From assembly GCF_000512585.2 (NCBI RefSeq), contig NC_089241.1, positions 2,976,001-3,040,000 on the forward strand: 64,000 nucleotides of DNA, in the 5' to 3' direction. The stretch comes from Kwoniella bestiolae CBS 10118 (taxonomy: Eukaryota; Basidiomycota; Tremellomycetes; Tremellales; Cryptococcaceae). Below the pieces are notes generated by a model. It did no database searches and was not told the DNA's origin. It saw nothing but the letters and a program-made list of their open reading frames with translations. The position numbers and the translations under genes were made by a program. Position 1 is the first letter of the stretch; every line of letters begins with the position of its first letter. Below, piece by piece: positions 45,343 through 56,339 of this stretch.

Positions 45343-46417
45343 ATGTCCACAGAACTTGTCATCACCCCGACCGACCCAATCATCTCCCACCCCGACACTG
45401 TCGTGCTCGACGCTTCATGGCTGTATGAGCCTGATCCGCCTACACGAGATGCATACAAGGAGTTTCAAGACGGTCCAAGGTTGCCCGGAGCGAGATTCTG
45501 GTCTTTGGACGATATATCCGAGCCTCATCCTGAGAGGTATGCGTTGATGCTACCCTCGCCTGAGCGCTTTGCCAGGTTTGCCGGTAATCACGGTGTCAGC
45601 GAGGGGAGTCATGTCGTGATATACGATAGCGAGGGGATCTTCTCTGCTCCGAGGACCGCATGGACATTTAAAGTGAGCAATGACGTAACGACAACCTAAA
45701 GCTAATCTTCCCCAGGTGTATGGCCACGAGAAAGTCTCTGTGATTGATGGAGGCCTGCCACGAGCGAAGGCTGAGGGTGTGAGACTGGAGACGGGACCTC
45801 CTCGGGAGTTCAAGGTGGGTCAGATGTATATAACAACCGCTGACAGGTAGAAAACGACTTATCCAGTGCCTACCGTCGATGCACGCGCTGTTGTCGGTGA
45901 GTTTGGCTTCGTTGGGGTATTCGCTGATCCCCCAGAATACGCGGAGATCGCCAAGATCGCTGCAAGGAAGGCACCTCTTGATGACAAGACCGTTCTGATC
46001 GATGCGCGACCTGCTGCTTCGTACGAATCGGGTCATATCCCCACGTCTTTACTCTTCGACTTCCCAACGGCGCTGCTCAAAGATCCTGCTGGGTTCACTC
46101 ACCTTCGTGATCCGGACGAACTGAAGAAGCACTTTGTGGAACGAGTGGGTCAAGAAACAGCAGATAAGGTGTTCTCAAGAGAGACTACCGTTGTCAACAG
46201 TGAGTGAATTGCTCCAAAATCTAGCTGATTGGTCTAGCCTGCGGTGGTGGCCTCTCCGCTGCGATCAACTGGCTCCAGCTGCAGTCCCTTGGCATCTCCT
46301 CGAGGCTCTACGATGAGGTGAGTGACTCTACGCAAAGACTGGGCTGACATACAGGCATGGGGAGGTTACTCTGCTCGACCAGAAACTGTACGGATCACTG
46401 GACCGAACCCTGTTTAG
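45343..46417 (+). CDS. TUM1: Thiosulfate/3-mercaptopyruvate sulfurtransferase with two rhodanese domains
   Basis: Moves sulfur from 3-mercaptopyruvate or thiosulfate to an acceptor; the fungal orthologue Tum1 feeds tRNA thiolation (Urm1 route). About 310 residues. The first, non-catalytic rhodanese domain has VVLDASWLYEP, DGPRLPGARFWSLDD, VSEGSHVVIYDSEGIFSAPR and WTFK joined to VYGHEKVSVIDGGLP. The second has VLIDARPAASYESGHIPTSLLFDF and the catalytic loop ACGGGLSAAINW, where Cys precedes the CGxG-type loop, and ends YDE/AWGGYSARPETVRITGPNPV with the stop at 46415-46417. Five introns. Start is the first ATG of the frame. Divergent from the FMO-like gene with 289 bp between starts. Confidence 0.88.
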
Positions 46418-46518
46418 AGGACATGATAGAATCCTTCGACCAAACCCACTATCGAGAACATAGCATGCATAGCATTGGATCGAACCCACCCATGACAGAA
46501 AACATACCATGCATATAA

Positions 46519-46965
46519 TTACTCCTCGTCTACCGTTTGAGCCTCCCAGATTGCAGTGATCAACATCTTCCCATCTCTCTCATCCACTTTGACAATCGTA
46601 GTAGCACTCTGCTTGAGCACCTTGCCATCTTCTTTCCCTTTCGTCTCGTACTTGCTGAATTGACCGACGATACCGGTGGTCTTTGCTTCGTTGGCGGGGA
46701 CGATGTTGAGATCTTGGATCGAGATGACAGAAGCGGAGAATGCGCCTCTGAATTGCGTGGTGATGAGACCGATGAATATCTCCGCGGTCAACTCGTTCCC
46801 GTTGATGCTGCATGTCAGCGTGTTTCGACTTTGCTAGACTCACTTGATAGCAGCGTCCAGGGCAAGCTCAGCGGAGAGCACGGAAGAGGCTAGGCCATCA
46901 TCTGGCTGAAACAAAGTGCGAGAGAAGAACGAGTCGACGAAATTGGCTACAGCGGGGCGGGACAT
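46519..46965 (-). CDS. Small NTF2-like protein
   Basis: About 132 residues in two exons. Start at 46965 (MSRPAVANFVDSFFSRTLF). The segment LASSVLSAELALDAAIN joins INGNELTAEIFIGLITTQFRG, followed by FSASVISIQDLNIVPAN and VGQFSKYETKGKEDGKVLKQ and a last strand ITAIWEAQ. A long N-terminal helix, then a curved sheet with a strand ending in IWE is the pattern of NTF2-like/SnoaL-like cone folds, but no catalytic residues can be assigned. It sits between the rhodanese gene (102 bp from its stop) and a Zn2Cys6 regulator. Function unknown. Confidence 0.65.
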
Positions 46966-47370
46966 GGTGAGGAGTGGATGGGATAAAGGGTGTATTTCTT
47001 TCTGTTCACTTGCCCATTTATATACATCGCTACAGGCAACCTCGGAAGGCCGAAATCAATCACGCAAGGAAGAACAATAGGGAGTTGTGTGCGATTTTTC
47101 CAGTCCTAGCTTCAGGTGGCTCTGACAACGAGAGGCGTCGAGGAGAGGCCCTCTACATCGTTCACAGCTGTACTTCCCAGCACACTTTATTGTTCTTCGT
47201 CCGAAGAGGCATGTGCTTTGACATGGCAACTAGAATGTTTATTGTTGCGAGCAGGATCACGTAACTCCGCTCTGGCTCCACAGTGACTATTCCCTGAGCA
47301 AATTTCCTATTTTGTGCCTATCTTGCTGAGTCAAACCTTTTGTTTTCACAACATCACGCAGATATGTACG
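46966..47370. promoter_or_regulatory. Divergent region between the NTF2-like gene and a Zn2Cys6 regulator
   Basis: 405 bp between divergent starts. Contains TATA-like TATATACAT near 47018-47026, about 55 bp upstream of the NTF2-like start. No gene seen. Confidence 0.4.
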
Positions 47371-49363
47371 ATGGACGACGGAGACGACTCGTATAAGCCA
47401 AAATTCACCAGGAGCAGGACCGGTGGGTGCGACGCTGCGCAAGGTATAGCTGCTGACCCTTCGAATCTAGGCTGCCTCCGGTGTAGGAAAGGCAAACACA
47501 AGTGAGTTCGGTTCGCGTAAATCGGACCAAGCTAATTGCAAACCAGATGTGATGAGGAGAAACCGATATGCAAGCGGTGCAGCAACGTGTCGAAGGAGGT
47601 GAGTTAATGTAACTCGTCAATCCTGGCTGATCCCACCTCAGTGTGTCTATCCACCCGCCCCGATGCCTAAATCGAGGAACAAGAGGAAGAGGCCTGTAGA
47701 AGAACCCGTTGAAGAGTTGATACGGCAGGAGCAGTTAGTCCACAGCTATGAAGCCGCCCCGTTCTTCCTCACACCAAGCGACTACTTGACATTAGCATTT
47801 CCAGACTCGCAGGAGAGGGACCTGGTGAGTTGAAAGCTGGGGGGAATACCGCTGACCTGGCAGATGCGCCATCTGTTCTGTTTCGGTGAGTGGAACTTTG
47901 CCAACTCACGCTAATATCACCAAAGGCAACGTCGTCATGTATTCCGTGCCCGTACAAAACGAACCCATCCAGTTCCTCCACCTCAACAGATGTCTTGAGC
48001 ATTCCCGTGGCTTCTCGCTTGAATCGGACGCTCTCCTACTCTCCCTCATATCCATCGCAGCGGGTCACAAATCGTCTCTGATCGCCCAGCAGGAGAAGAA
48101 GTATTTAGATAAATACCCACCTCACCGATGGGACGTCTTGTCGCTGTCAAACTCGGAAATCCTGACCTCGTTCAGCGCATCGCAAACCGCTCAGCGAGCT
48201 ATCAGCGATCACTTCTCGACGACCTCACTTAGTATATGCAAAACAACGGCCGCGTTCAGAGCAAGTGGGGATGGATTAACCACGGAGATGTCGAATCTGC
48301 TTCTCACAAGCTGCTTGGCGACCATCATCGCACAGTGCTTGAACGCGGGGAAGCTATGGAAGCAGGCATACGATACAGCGTGTGGACTCATAGATCTACG
48401 AGGTGGGCCAGCTAAAATGCTTCAAGAAGCAAAGGCGGTAGGGTCGGCAGAAGTGACTAGGATTAGATTGCTATTGGAGAATTTCGTGGTGGTGGATGTG
48501 TGTCAGTGTCTAGCTACGGGAGCAGCACCAAGCCTGATGAAGGAGTCTTTCGCTCTGTGGTGGTGAGTCGGTACTTCCTTAGAGCGTGGCTGATGACATT
48601 CCAGGTACGACTACGTGCAGGAAGATGCAGATACGGTGCATAACTCGTACGGCGTGGACAGAGCGGTGGTCGAAGTGGTGAGTGTGAATTTTAGTTAACG
48701 AAGCTGACGTGGCAGGCCAACCGGGTGAACATGTTGGTCCACGAGAAATCAATCCTTGGGTCAATCCTCGACAAGGGGTATTTAGAAGCACACGAGCAGA
48801 AGGTGCAGAACATACTGCAAGAGCTGAACCTATGGGAGGCTAGTTTCTTGCTCCAGTCGGATGGGAATCCGCGTGTGGTCTTCGGGAACAGGGTGCTGGT
48901 AAACATGCTCAAGGTAAGTCTATCTGAAACGAATAAAAGCTTACTCCTAGGTGGTGGTGCACGTCGATCTGCTCAGAAAGAAGCACTCGGATATAGAGGT
49001 GCAAGAATCAGCATGGGCAGCGATGACAGCTTTCAACGAAGGGAAGGAATTGGATCATGGGGTGGGACTGTTACTCGCTGCGATCGTGACGGGTGAGTAA
49101 GTCCTCGCGAGACATCGCTAATCCCCTCAGGATCTGTTTTGCACGACCCAGCCAAGAGAGCGGTGGCTAGGGGAGTAATCACACGTCTACGGACCACGGC
49201 AGATTACGCTTACGATGTGGATGAAGCCGCGGCGATGCTGGACAAGGTGAGTGCGAGGTCATATAACTTCGCTGATATATCACAGCTGTACCGGCTTCGA
49301 GACGATGGCAAGATCGATCCTTCATGGCGAACGGTGACAAATTCGGGGATACTGATTTTTTAA
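47371..49363 (+). CDS. Zn2Cys6 transcription factor, left border of the catabolic block
   Basis: Nuclear regulator starting at 47371 (MDDGDDSYKPKFTRSRTG). A short intron (about 47423-47470) must be removed to place the zinc cluster: GCLRCRKGKHK joined to CDEEKPICKRCSNVSKE and CVYPP, spacing C-2-C-6-C-6-C-2-C-6-C. A basic stretch KSRNKRKRP follows. The remaining exons resemble the fungal-specific domain of the Acr-2/Pro1 type: MRHLFCFGNVV, EPIQFLHLNRCLEHSRGF, ALLLSLISIAAGHKSSL, WKQAYDTACGLIDLRGGP, RIRLLLENFVVVDVCQCLATG. The last exon ends at 49363 with YRLRDDGKIDPSWRTVTNSG. About nine introns, near 560 residues. Lies immediately left of an SDR gene that reads toward it. Confidence 0.85.
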
Positions 49364-49400
49364 AATCTTACATGTTGTATAGATATCAATACGTTGTATG

Positions 49401-50119
49401 CTACGCTCTGAACACGATAACGGGTTCACCCTGCTCCCTTGACTCGGCCAACTTCAGGTACAACTCGCCATGGGCGTCCCCCCTCAATCCGGTGTAACAA
49501 GGTGATCCATCCGGTCTTCGCTGGTCGCAGTAGTAGAACCTGAAGCGGGTTAGCTTGGTCATCGATAAGACCACTCACTGAGCCGGTCTCAACCCCTCTG
49601 CTTTCGCTGCAGCCTGAATCCAGTGTGCCGAAGCGGATTTCCCCACTCCCAAGAGCGTAATATTCGGATCGATATAATTGTTCAACGCATTCCCAGTGTA
49701 GATATACTTGACGTTGTTGTTCCGCTTGTGTGCGATGAAGGCGGCGGAGTAGGCGGATGTGGTGTTGATGTTTATGTTGTTCACAAAGGCATCAGGCGCA
49801 ACTTCGAGTGGGTTTGTCCGAGTGGGAGTACCGGCGTATGCTGCGCAGAGGAATTAGTCCTGTCGCCATATCCGCCGTACTCACCATTGTAGATCACTAC
49901 ATCCGGTGCATTGCCCCATCGCTTCTCTACCTCCTCAAACAAAGGTTCTATTGAGCTTGGGTCCGCAAAGTCTGCTGTAAGATGGACACGATCGTCTGAG
50001 GCGTATGATCGAGGAGTTCGTGACACTGAAGCGACCCTGTAACCAGCCGAGTGAAAGCCGTCAGCGATGGTGGTGCCAATGCCTTTACCGCAGCCGAGGA
50101 TGAGGGCGATTCTGGACAT
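49401..50119 (-). CDS. SDR-family oxidoreductase with Tyr missing from the active site
   Basis: About 225 residues in three exons. Start at 50119 (MSRIALILGCGKGIGTTIADGF), with the glycine motif GCGKGIG and a basic residue pair after the second strand (VSRTPRS) favouring NADP. Then FADPSSIEPLFEEVEKRWGNAPDVVIYNG, an intron, AYAGTPTRTNPLEVAPDAFVNNININTTSAY and KYIYTGNALNNYIDP. Where YxxxK is expected the sequence is LLGVGKSASAHW: the Lys is kept, the Tyr seems to be Leu. The last exon is FYYCDQRRPDGSPCYTGLRG...EPVIVFRA. It starts on the left of the transporter gene and shares its direction. The substrate is unknown; presence in the block suggests an oxidation or reduction step. Confidence 0.8.
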
Positions 50120-50581
50120 TGTGGGGTAGATGTCATGGAGAAATCGGTCAAGCCGGAGGAAAGGTCTTTATACGATTGTGATCGCGTGTCACATGGTATG
50201 AGATCTCAAGGATTGGGAATGCTGAATAAGGCCGAAGGTCAGTCATAGCTTATTCAGCAGTATCGGTGGAGCGCCATGCTTTCGAAAATTTGCAGGATCG
50301 ATTGATCGGATATCATGAGGTAGAATGCATATAGCAGAACGCTACTGCCAGAACACATGTGTTCAAACCTCTTCCCGTGTGTTGACATCGGGAAGCCTCA
50401 CTGAGTGTCATACACTCGCTTCGCTCTTGCCTAATCTCATACGACAACTGCATGAATACCTAGGAACGTTCTCATATTCCGACACCCACACAACCAAGGT
50501 TCAAAAACAATACGAACAGAAAGTCAAGCAAACTACTCTCTCATCCAACCACCTCGACGTACTGCCCTGGAGAAAACACCC
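50120..50581. promoter_or_regulatory. Upstream region of the SDR gene
   Basis: 462 bp between the SDR start and the transporter stop, both reverse-strand. A plus-strand open frame (50325-50645) overlaps the transporter's last exon and has no features. No GATAAG-type site stands out here, unlike the two divergent promoters further right. Confidence 0.35.
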
Positions 50582-52457
50582 TCAAGTTGAGTATCTGAAA
50601 AGCGGACTATATTCCTCCATCGCACTCAGCTCTTCGGCAGTATAAGTCGCAAGAACTTCATCCTTATCCACCTTGTCTCTCCTCTTGTTGTCCCTCTTCA
50701 TCAAAGCCCAGTGGATGGTAGCCGGGATCATAGCTCCGAGGGTGGTAGCTCCCACAGAGAAACCAAAGCCAAGAGGGTAGTATGGAGCCTGGTGGGGACG
50801 ATGTCAGATTCATTCCGTTTCGACTATCGAGAACACTCTCACCTGATTAGCGAGATAGATATTCGAGCCGATACTACCACCACCGATGCTTCCGAACAAC
50901 ATTAAAAGACCAATAGCCGCGGCCCTCTTACTCGGATTGGGGAAGTTCTCGCTGGTCCATGCACCGACAATAGGCGCTTGAGCGGAGTAACCGGCAGCAG
51001 CCAAGAAGATGGCAAAGTAGCTGACTCCCGTGAGGTGAGGGTGGTGAACAGTAATCCAGAGAATGATTATACCGATCAAACCAAGGGAATAAGCTGACAT
51101 GATGGCAAAGTAACGTCTCCTGAAACGATCGGAAAGTATACCGACGGTGACGGTGATGACAGTTGCAAAGATGTAAGGCGGTGTTGTCAGAGCTTGAGCC
51201 TTGACTGCAGTGTAGCCCAAGTTCTTGACCATCGTTGGGAGGGTGTACGAGAGAGAGTATGTTGGTATTGATCCACCCCACCAGAAGAGCATCATCCTGA
51301 AACGATGCAAGTTAGCAACAAGCGGTATGCCGAGCTCGACCACACTCACATGAAGTAGGTCTTTCTGTCTTTCGCAGCCGCGAGGACATCACTCCACTGG
51401 AAGACATAGGTTGGTGCGTGAGGACCGTTGGCATACTTTGTCCTGAGCTTGGCATATTTGGCTTCCTCAGGTGTGAGCCAAGAGTTCTTGGTTCCAGCTG
51501 TATATGTATGGGGGAAAGGTGGCAGCATGAAGTATGAAGCGAGACCAAAGAAGACGGTGATAAGGCCTTCGATCTAAGCTGGGATCAGCAAATCATCGCT
51601 TTATTTCACCGGATGACCCATATACGCACCAAGAAAAGCCAGCGCCAGGCCCTCCAGCCATGCATGCCGTCCATGTTACCTACACCATATGCAATCACAC
51701 CTCCGAAGGCTGTCGGGGGAGTCAGCAAAAGTCCCTTCACAAGATGACTCAAACTTACCACCTGCAGCAGTGTTGGCACCGTAGAAAATGGCCATTCTCG
51801 TAGCCAGCTCTTTCGGCTTGTACCACATACTTAGAAGCAGATACCCTCCGGGATAGATACTAGCTTCGGCAGCACCCAAGCACAATCGAATGGCAACAAA
51901 GCCACCGTAGCTTGAGACGATACAAGTCAAGGTGGTGATGAGACCCCAGGTAGTGACCGCAATCGGGAACCATATCTTGGGGCCTAGTCGACGAAGACAC
52001 ACGTTGCAAACCGGTTCGAACAATCCGTACGTGAAGAAGAGGTACATCAAAGCTGGTGTGATTTCGATCAGCCAAATCAATGCTTGATTTCCCCACAGGT
52101 AGAACCTACCATAGTTGAACTGAGTACCCGTCATGCCAACTTCCTCGAGGAATCCGAATAATTTTGCATTACCAGCGTTCGCTTTATCAAGTGACGCTAG
52201 CAAGTAAAGAACAGATAGAGTCGGAAGCAATCGAAGGTCGACTATGTGCGATGCGTTGTCAGTAGTATGTTACACACTTCTCTTGGATCATTTGTTGACC
52301 TACGTTTCCTCATGAGCTTCCGGTGACCGGCACCTTGCATTTGCTTTTCGAGAACGAGAAAATCCTCGTACTCTTCATTGTGGTGGGTCTCGGTCACGGC
52401 GATAGCCTGAGCATCGGATGGGTTGATCTTTTCCTCGGTAGAAGGTGACAACGACAT
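50582..52457 (-). CDS. MFS anion:cation symporter (allantoate permease Dal5-like)
   Basis: Imports a small organic anion: Dal5-family members carry allantoate, ureidosuccinate, nicotinate, pantothenate or sugar acids. Start at 52457 (MSLSPSTEEKINPSDAQ). After a cytosolic tail: VDLRLLPTLSVLYLLASLDKANAGNAKLFG (spanning the first join), the N-terminal Dal5-type motif; then LALIWLIEITPALMYLFFTYGLFEPVCN, GLGAAEASIYPGGYLLLSMWY-like CLGAAEASIYPGGYLLL, MAIFYGANTAAGAFGGVIAYG, WRAWRWLFLIEGLITVFFGL and FMLPPFPHT before the central loop. The second half has NLGYTAVKAQALTTPPYIFA, FRRRYFAIMSAYSLG and APIVGAWTSENFPNPSKRAAAIGL. It ends LSAMEEYSPLFRYST at 50582. About eight introns, near 500 residues. Its promoter is shared with the dioxygenase at 52869. 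Confidence 0.9.
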
Positions 52458-52868
52458 GGTTGTGGATGCGTTGTGGATGCAAGGAGTGGATGACTAGTCG
52501 AAGAAAGAACGCATTGATCAGTGGGATTTTATAGCGCATTCCTTATCAACATGGCGACTACAATCGCCCAATGGGATGTCCAGAAAAGTGAAAAGATAAG
52601 CTTTTTCGGGACCTGGAGCGGCTTTGCGTCTCGAAGCGACAGAACAGGCAAAAGCGCATAAGCCGATGATGCCGATATATGCGCTGCCAAGTCCCAAGTG
52701 GACGGTTGAGGAGCGGCCTTCCCGAAGACCCCGCTTGCAGGAGCGGAATGCCGACGAGCGAGAGCATATAACTTGGACATCACATCGTCATTAGATAACG
52801 ACTTGGATGACTTGTTCACAATCATTTGCTCAGAAGTTTACCGGATCGAGTCAAGTAGAATCGCAAAA
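52458..52868. promoter_or_regulatory. Shared divergent promoter of the Dal5-like permease and the TauD/JLP1-type dioxygenase
   Basis: 411 bp between divergent starts. It holds three GATAA motifs: CTTATC at 52542-52547 (GATAAG in reverse), GATAAG at 52595-52600 and GATAAC at 52794-52799, the sites of fungal nitrogen GATA factors. At 52744-52753 it has CGGAATGCCG, an inverted pair of CGG half-sites spaced by four bases, the form bound by Zn2Cys6 dimers. Two such regulators border the block. Confidence 0.55.
52744..52753. promoter_or_regulatory. Inverted CGG half-sites (CGG-N4-CCG), candidate Zn2Cys6 operator
   Basis: Perfect inverted CGG/CCG pair in the shared promoter. It could serve either border regulator, but CGG pairs also occur by chance in GC-balanced DNA. 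Confidence 0.35.
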
Positions 52869-54394
52869 ATGCCCCTCATCTTAGACCAACACAAACTGGA
52901 GCACACTCGTGTCAACCTCAAGGACATCAACAAGGCTCATCTCTCGAGGCCAAAGAATGATGACGGGTCGCCCTTATACCCGGAGTACATGCGTGAGTGT
53001 TGAGTCTTGGAGGACCATGTTCGGACTGTGCTCATTGATGGTATCGTGTAGCCTTCTACGACCCTCTAGAGAAAGTTGAGGACCTGGGAGCATTTGAACA
53101 TTTTGATCCTGGACATCGGGCGGATCCCAGCTTCCCTAATTTGTTGAAAGGAGCAACCAAGTCGGTCAGTGCGGTCATTCCTGAGGAAAATACAGAATAG
53201 ACTAATACTAGTCCTCAGTTCGACCTCTCCCCGCATGTTGGCACAGAGATCCACGGTGTCCAAGTGTCCAAGCTTGACTCGAAAGGGCTCGACGAGCTTG
53301 CCTTGCTTAGTGAGTTGGTGGCCTTTACAATCAAGCTCATATTGCTGATCTCTCAACTACCCCCAGCCGCTCAAAGAGGTGCGATCGTGTTCAGAGATCA
53401 AGACTTTGGAGACCTTGGCTTTGAGAGGCAGAAAGAGGTTGTGCGGTGAGCCGATTTCTGGTATCTTCGAGAAGATCAGTTGCTCATCCCGCAAGTAGTC
53501 ACTTCGGTCCTCTCCACATTCACGGCTGGGCTCCTCATCCCGCTGCGGGTTCGGTCGAGCACATGATCATCTATGATCATAAGGAGTAAGCCATTGGTCT
53601 CTTTGAGACTCTTAAAGCTGATCATTGATGTAGCGATCTTCGAGTTCGCCGATCGTGGGCGGGTAGATCTCCCATTCAATGGCACACCGATCAATCACCT
53701 GAACCTCAAACGCCCGGAACTACTTTTATCTGCATGTTGGAGTCTCCTTCAACGGCAGGGGGTGACACATTGATTAGTTCGGTAGGTTTTGGTGCACTAT
53801 CTGCGATCTGAGCTCACACGAAAATACCTCTTAGTCCGTTCAAGCGTACTACTCGCTCTCCCCTCGATTCAGGAAGAGACTCGAGGGTTTGACCGCTGTG
53901 CATTCCAACAACGACGGTGCTGCTGCCGAGCTCAAGAATGGGAAAGACGCTGTGATGAGAAGAGAAGTCTTATCGACAGAGCATCCTGTTGTGATCGTAC
54001 ATCCTGTCACCAAGCAAAAGGCCTTGTGTGAGTGGTAGATATGCCTTGTTCGAACATCTCAAAGCTGACTCTGCTCTCAGACGTCAATCCGGTATATACC
54101 AAATACATCGTTGGCTTTGACAAAGAGGAGTCCGACTATCTCTTGAACTTCCTGTACAATCACATCGCCACTAGACAAGACTTCTCTTGCAGAGTTAGAT
54201 ATGAAGCGGGCACTGTCTTAGTATGGGACCAACGAGTTACCAACCACTCCCAGACCTTGGACTATCCCGTAGGAGACAGGAGACACGCCTTTAGGCTGAC
54301 ACCTTTGGCTAACAAGCCAATCCCCGCGAAAGTGGAGGAGGATGACGGGGAGTGTGCCAGGGATACCCAGAGGGTGCAGATGAACCTGTGTTAG
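52869..54394 (+). CDS. Fe(II)/2-oxoglutarate dioxygenase of the TauD/TfdA family (JLP1-like)
   Basis: Hydroxylates an organic substrate, releasing succinate and CO2; the closest known fungal type is the sulfonate dioxygenase Jlp1. Start at 52869 (MPLILDQHKLEHTRVNL). JLP1-type blocks: YPEYMPFYDPLEKVEDLG (joined), FDPGHRADPSFPNLLKGATK, LSPHVGTEIHGVQVSKLDSKG, AAQRGAIVFRDQDFG and HFGPLHIHGWAPHP. Iron ligands are present: His and Asp in QWHTDQSPEPQTPGTTFIC and the distal His in RVTNHSQTLDYP, and the 2-oxoglutarate Arg in RRHAFRLTPLA. Two more blocks, AYYSLSPRFRKRLEGLTAVHS and HPVVIVHPVTKQKALYVN, complete the fold. About 365-380 residues in eight or nine exons. The acidic C-terminal tail (KVEEDDGECARDTQRVQ) is unusual. 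Its substrate need not be a sulfonate. Confidence 0.88.
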
Positions 54395-54648
54395 AGTTGC
54401 TTGTAAATGATATCGCGATGTAATTCTCTGTCCAATGCTTCTTATTGCATATAGTCTGGTTTGTGAGCGCCAATTGATCATCATCAAAAGGAATGGGTGA
54501 CTTAGGAGATGCTCGACTGAAGTGATAAGGCGGTCGACCTGTTCTCGGTGGGATCGTCACATGTCAGAAGTCAAGCTCATTCGATAGGTGAAGCAGCTTC
54601 GACTTCGGGCTGGAAAGCACCACGTTTGATGCACAATAAAGCGATTGT

Positions 54649-56054
54649 CTACGGGGAATTATATCTGTACCCTTGATCTCGAAGCGTCTTCTCATACTCT
54701 AGGATGTTCAAGATAGCTGAATGGCCTATCAACAGCTTGTCTGCCTCATCTTCGCTCATCTCGGGCAGAGGTCCTCGGGGCAAGTGACCATATCCGAACA
54801 GATATTGAAGAAGACGTTTCATCCCGGGGATCTGCAAACGCTCGTTAGCAGCGATACTGCCTCAAGAGAAGAAGGTCACACACATTTGCGTTCGACGCCG
54901 CCCAGTCCGCTCTGCTGACCAAGGCTTGCAAATCTTGGGCTTCTCTCATGACCTCTGGGACGTTAAGATCCGGTCTCACGCAGTATTCCCAAAGCTTCAT
55001 GCAGGTGAGCTAGCGGTGAGGTAAAAGGTCAGTCCGAACTGTAATTGCAGCGCAAGCTTGAGTCACTCACAGGGGCAAAGTTTGGCACACCAGTGATCGT
55101 TCCCGAAGCTCCTGCTGCGATGGAAGGTAAAAGGAAGTCGATGAACCCGTCAATGACAAGGAAGCTGGAGCAAACTTCAGCGAGAGCTTGCTGCTTCAAC
55201 AGCCATGATACCACTCACGGAGCACTTGGATCTCTCCTGGGATATGCGTTCGCAAAATCTTCAGAGTTGACAGTTGCGGCTATACGGGTCAATTTGCCAA
55301 CAGCTCCGCAGCTGATTGCACCTATCAGTTAGCGAAGAGGTACAGGTAGGTAGAACACCTACGTCAGTTTGATACCACACGTATTAGGTGCGGCTTTGGC
55401 GATGTCTTCGACTAGGTCACTGGTCATATCGATACCGCCTGTGACTCCGGGAAAGTTGTAGAGCAACCTAAGTTGTGCTTGAGCGATCTCAGATCTGGGT
55501 CAAAAGACAGATCACTTACACGGGAATCGGCGACGCTTCTGACACGTCCACATAGAACTTCTTGATCGCCTCCGGTTTCTTAATCAACGCTCCAGCGTAG
55601 TAGCCACCAGTGATGAGTATAGCATGATCTGCTCCTGCCTCAGCGAGTCTACAATCTGAAGTGAGCGGTAGAGCTGCGTATAGGACATTCTACAACTCAC
55701 CTCTGCGCTAAAATGATGGTTTCCCTGGTGCTGGCAGCTCCTATCCCACCCATTATAGGTACTTGGTGTAGTCCGCTGTCATCTAATGCGGCACGTGCCG
55801 TCTTGACAAGCTGTACCCTCTCGTCTGGTGAGAGGTGAACGGCTTCACCCATGGATCCACATACAACGGGTAGAATACCTGCTTTAGCGGTGTCTACAGA
55901 TGTATCATCAATAGGATGAATAAACCCAAGGGCAAGACTTAGATATACACTCACAGACGATATGTTTCGTGAAAGCCTTGAGATCGAGATCTTCGTTAGC
56001 ATCGAAGAAAGTAGGAAGAGGGACGTAGATGCCTTTTTGCAATGGTCTGACCAT
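54649..56054 (-). CDS. DHDPS/NAL-family aldolase (4-hydroxy-2-oxoglutarate aldolase-like)
   Basis: A class I aldolase that forms a Schiff base with pyruvate; fungal members include HOGA-type and sugar-acid aldolases. Start at 56054 (MVRPLQKGIYVPLPTFFDA); the frame extends further upstream but has no family sequence. Blocks: FDANEDLDLKAFTKHIV joined to DTAKAGILPVVCGSMGEAVHLS (substrate carboxylate loop GSMGE), VPIMGGIGAASTRETIILAQ, AEAGADHAILITGGYYAGA, PVLLYNFPGVTGGIDM with the catalytic Tyr, CGIKLTCGAVGKLTRI with the Schiff-base Lys, and FLLPSIAAGASGTITGVPNFAP. The last exon carries LPRGPLPEMSEDEADKLL and ends GYRYNSP at 54649. About ten exons, near 315-320 residues. It shares a promoter with the PuuE-type gene. 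True substrate unknown. Confidence 0.88.
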
Positions 56055-56339
56055 GTTTGTGTACTTGGAGTCACTGATATCGACGGAAGAGGGGATGCAG
56101 AATGGTAACGGAAGCAAGGATGTTTACATTTGCTTGAGCAAAGTTGCCTTTCCTGCTGGAATGCTCGACAGCTTTTGCACCTAATACTACCCCTTGGTTC
56201 ATTAGTGAGCGGGTACATGGCGGATTAGACGAAGACAAGTAGCAAGCTTGTCGGGATTGCAAAGAGGATAAGCCGCTCTCGCCCTCCACTTCGATCTTCG
56301 GCTTGGAGCGGACAACGAGAAAGCCTTATCTTCGCGAAA
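56055..56339. promoter_or_regulatory. Shared divergent promoter of the aldolase and PuuE-type genes
   Basis: 285 bp between divergent starts with two GATAAG sites: GATAAG at 56267-56272 and CTTATC at 56325-56330. A GCGG-containing element (GGAGCGGAC) lies near 56306-56314. This matches the GATA-rich promoter at 52458-52868 and suggests shared nitrogen control. Confidence 0.5.
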
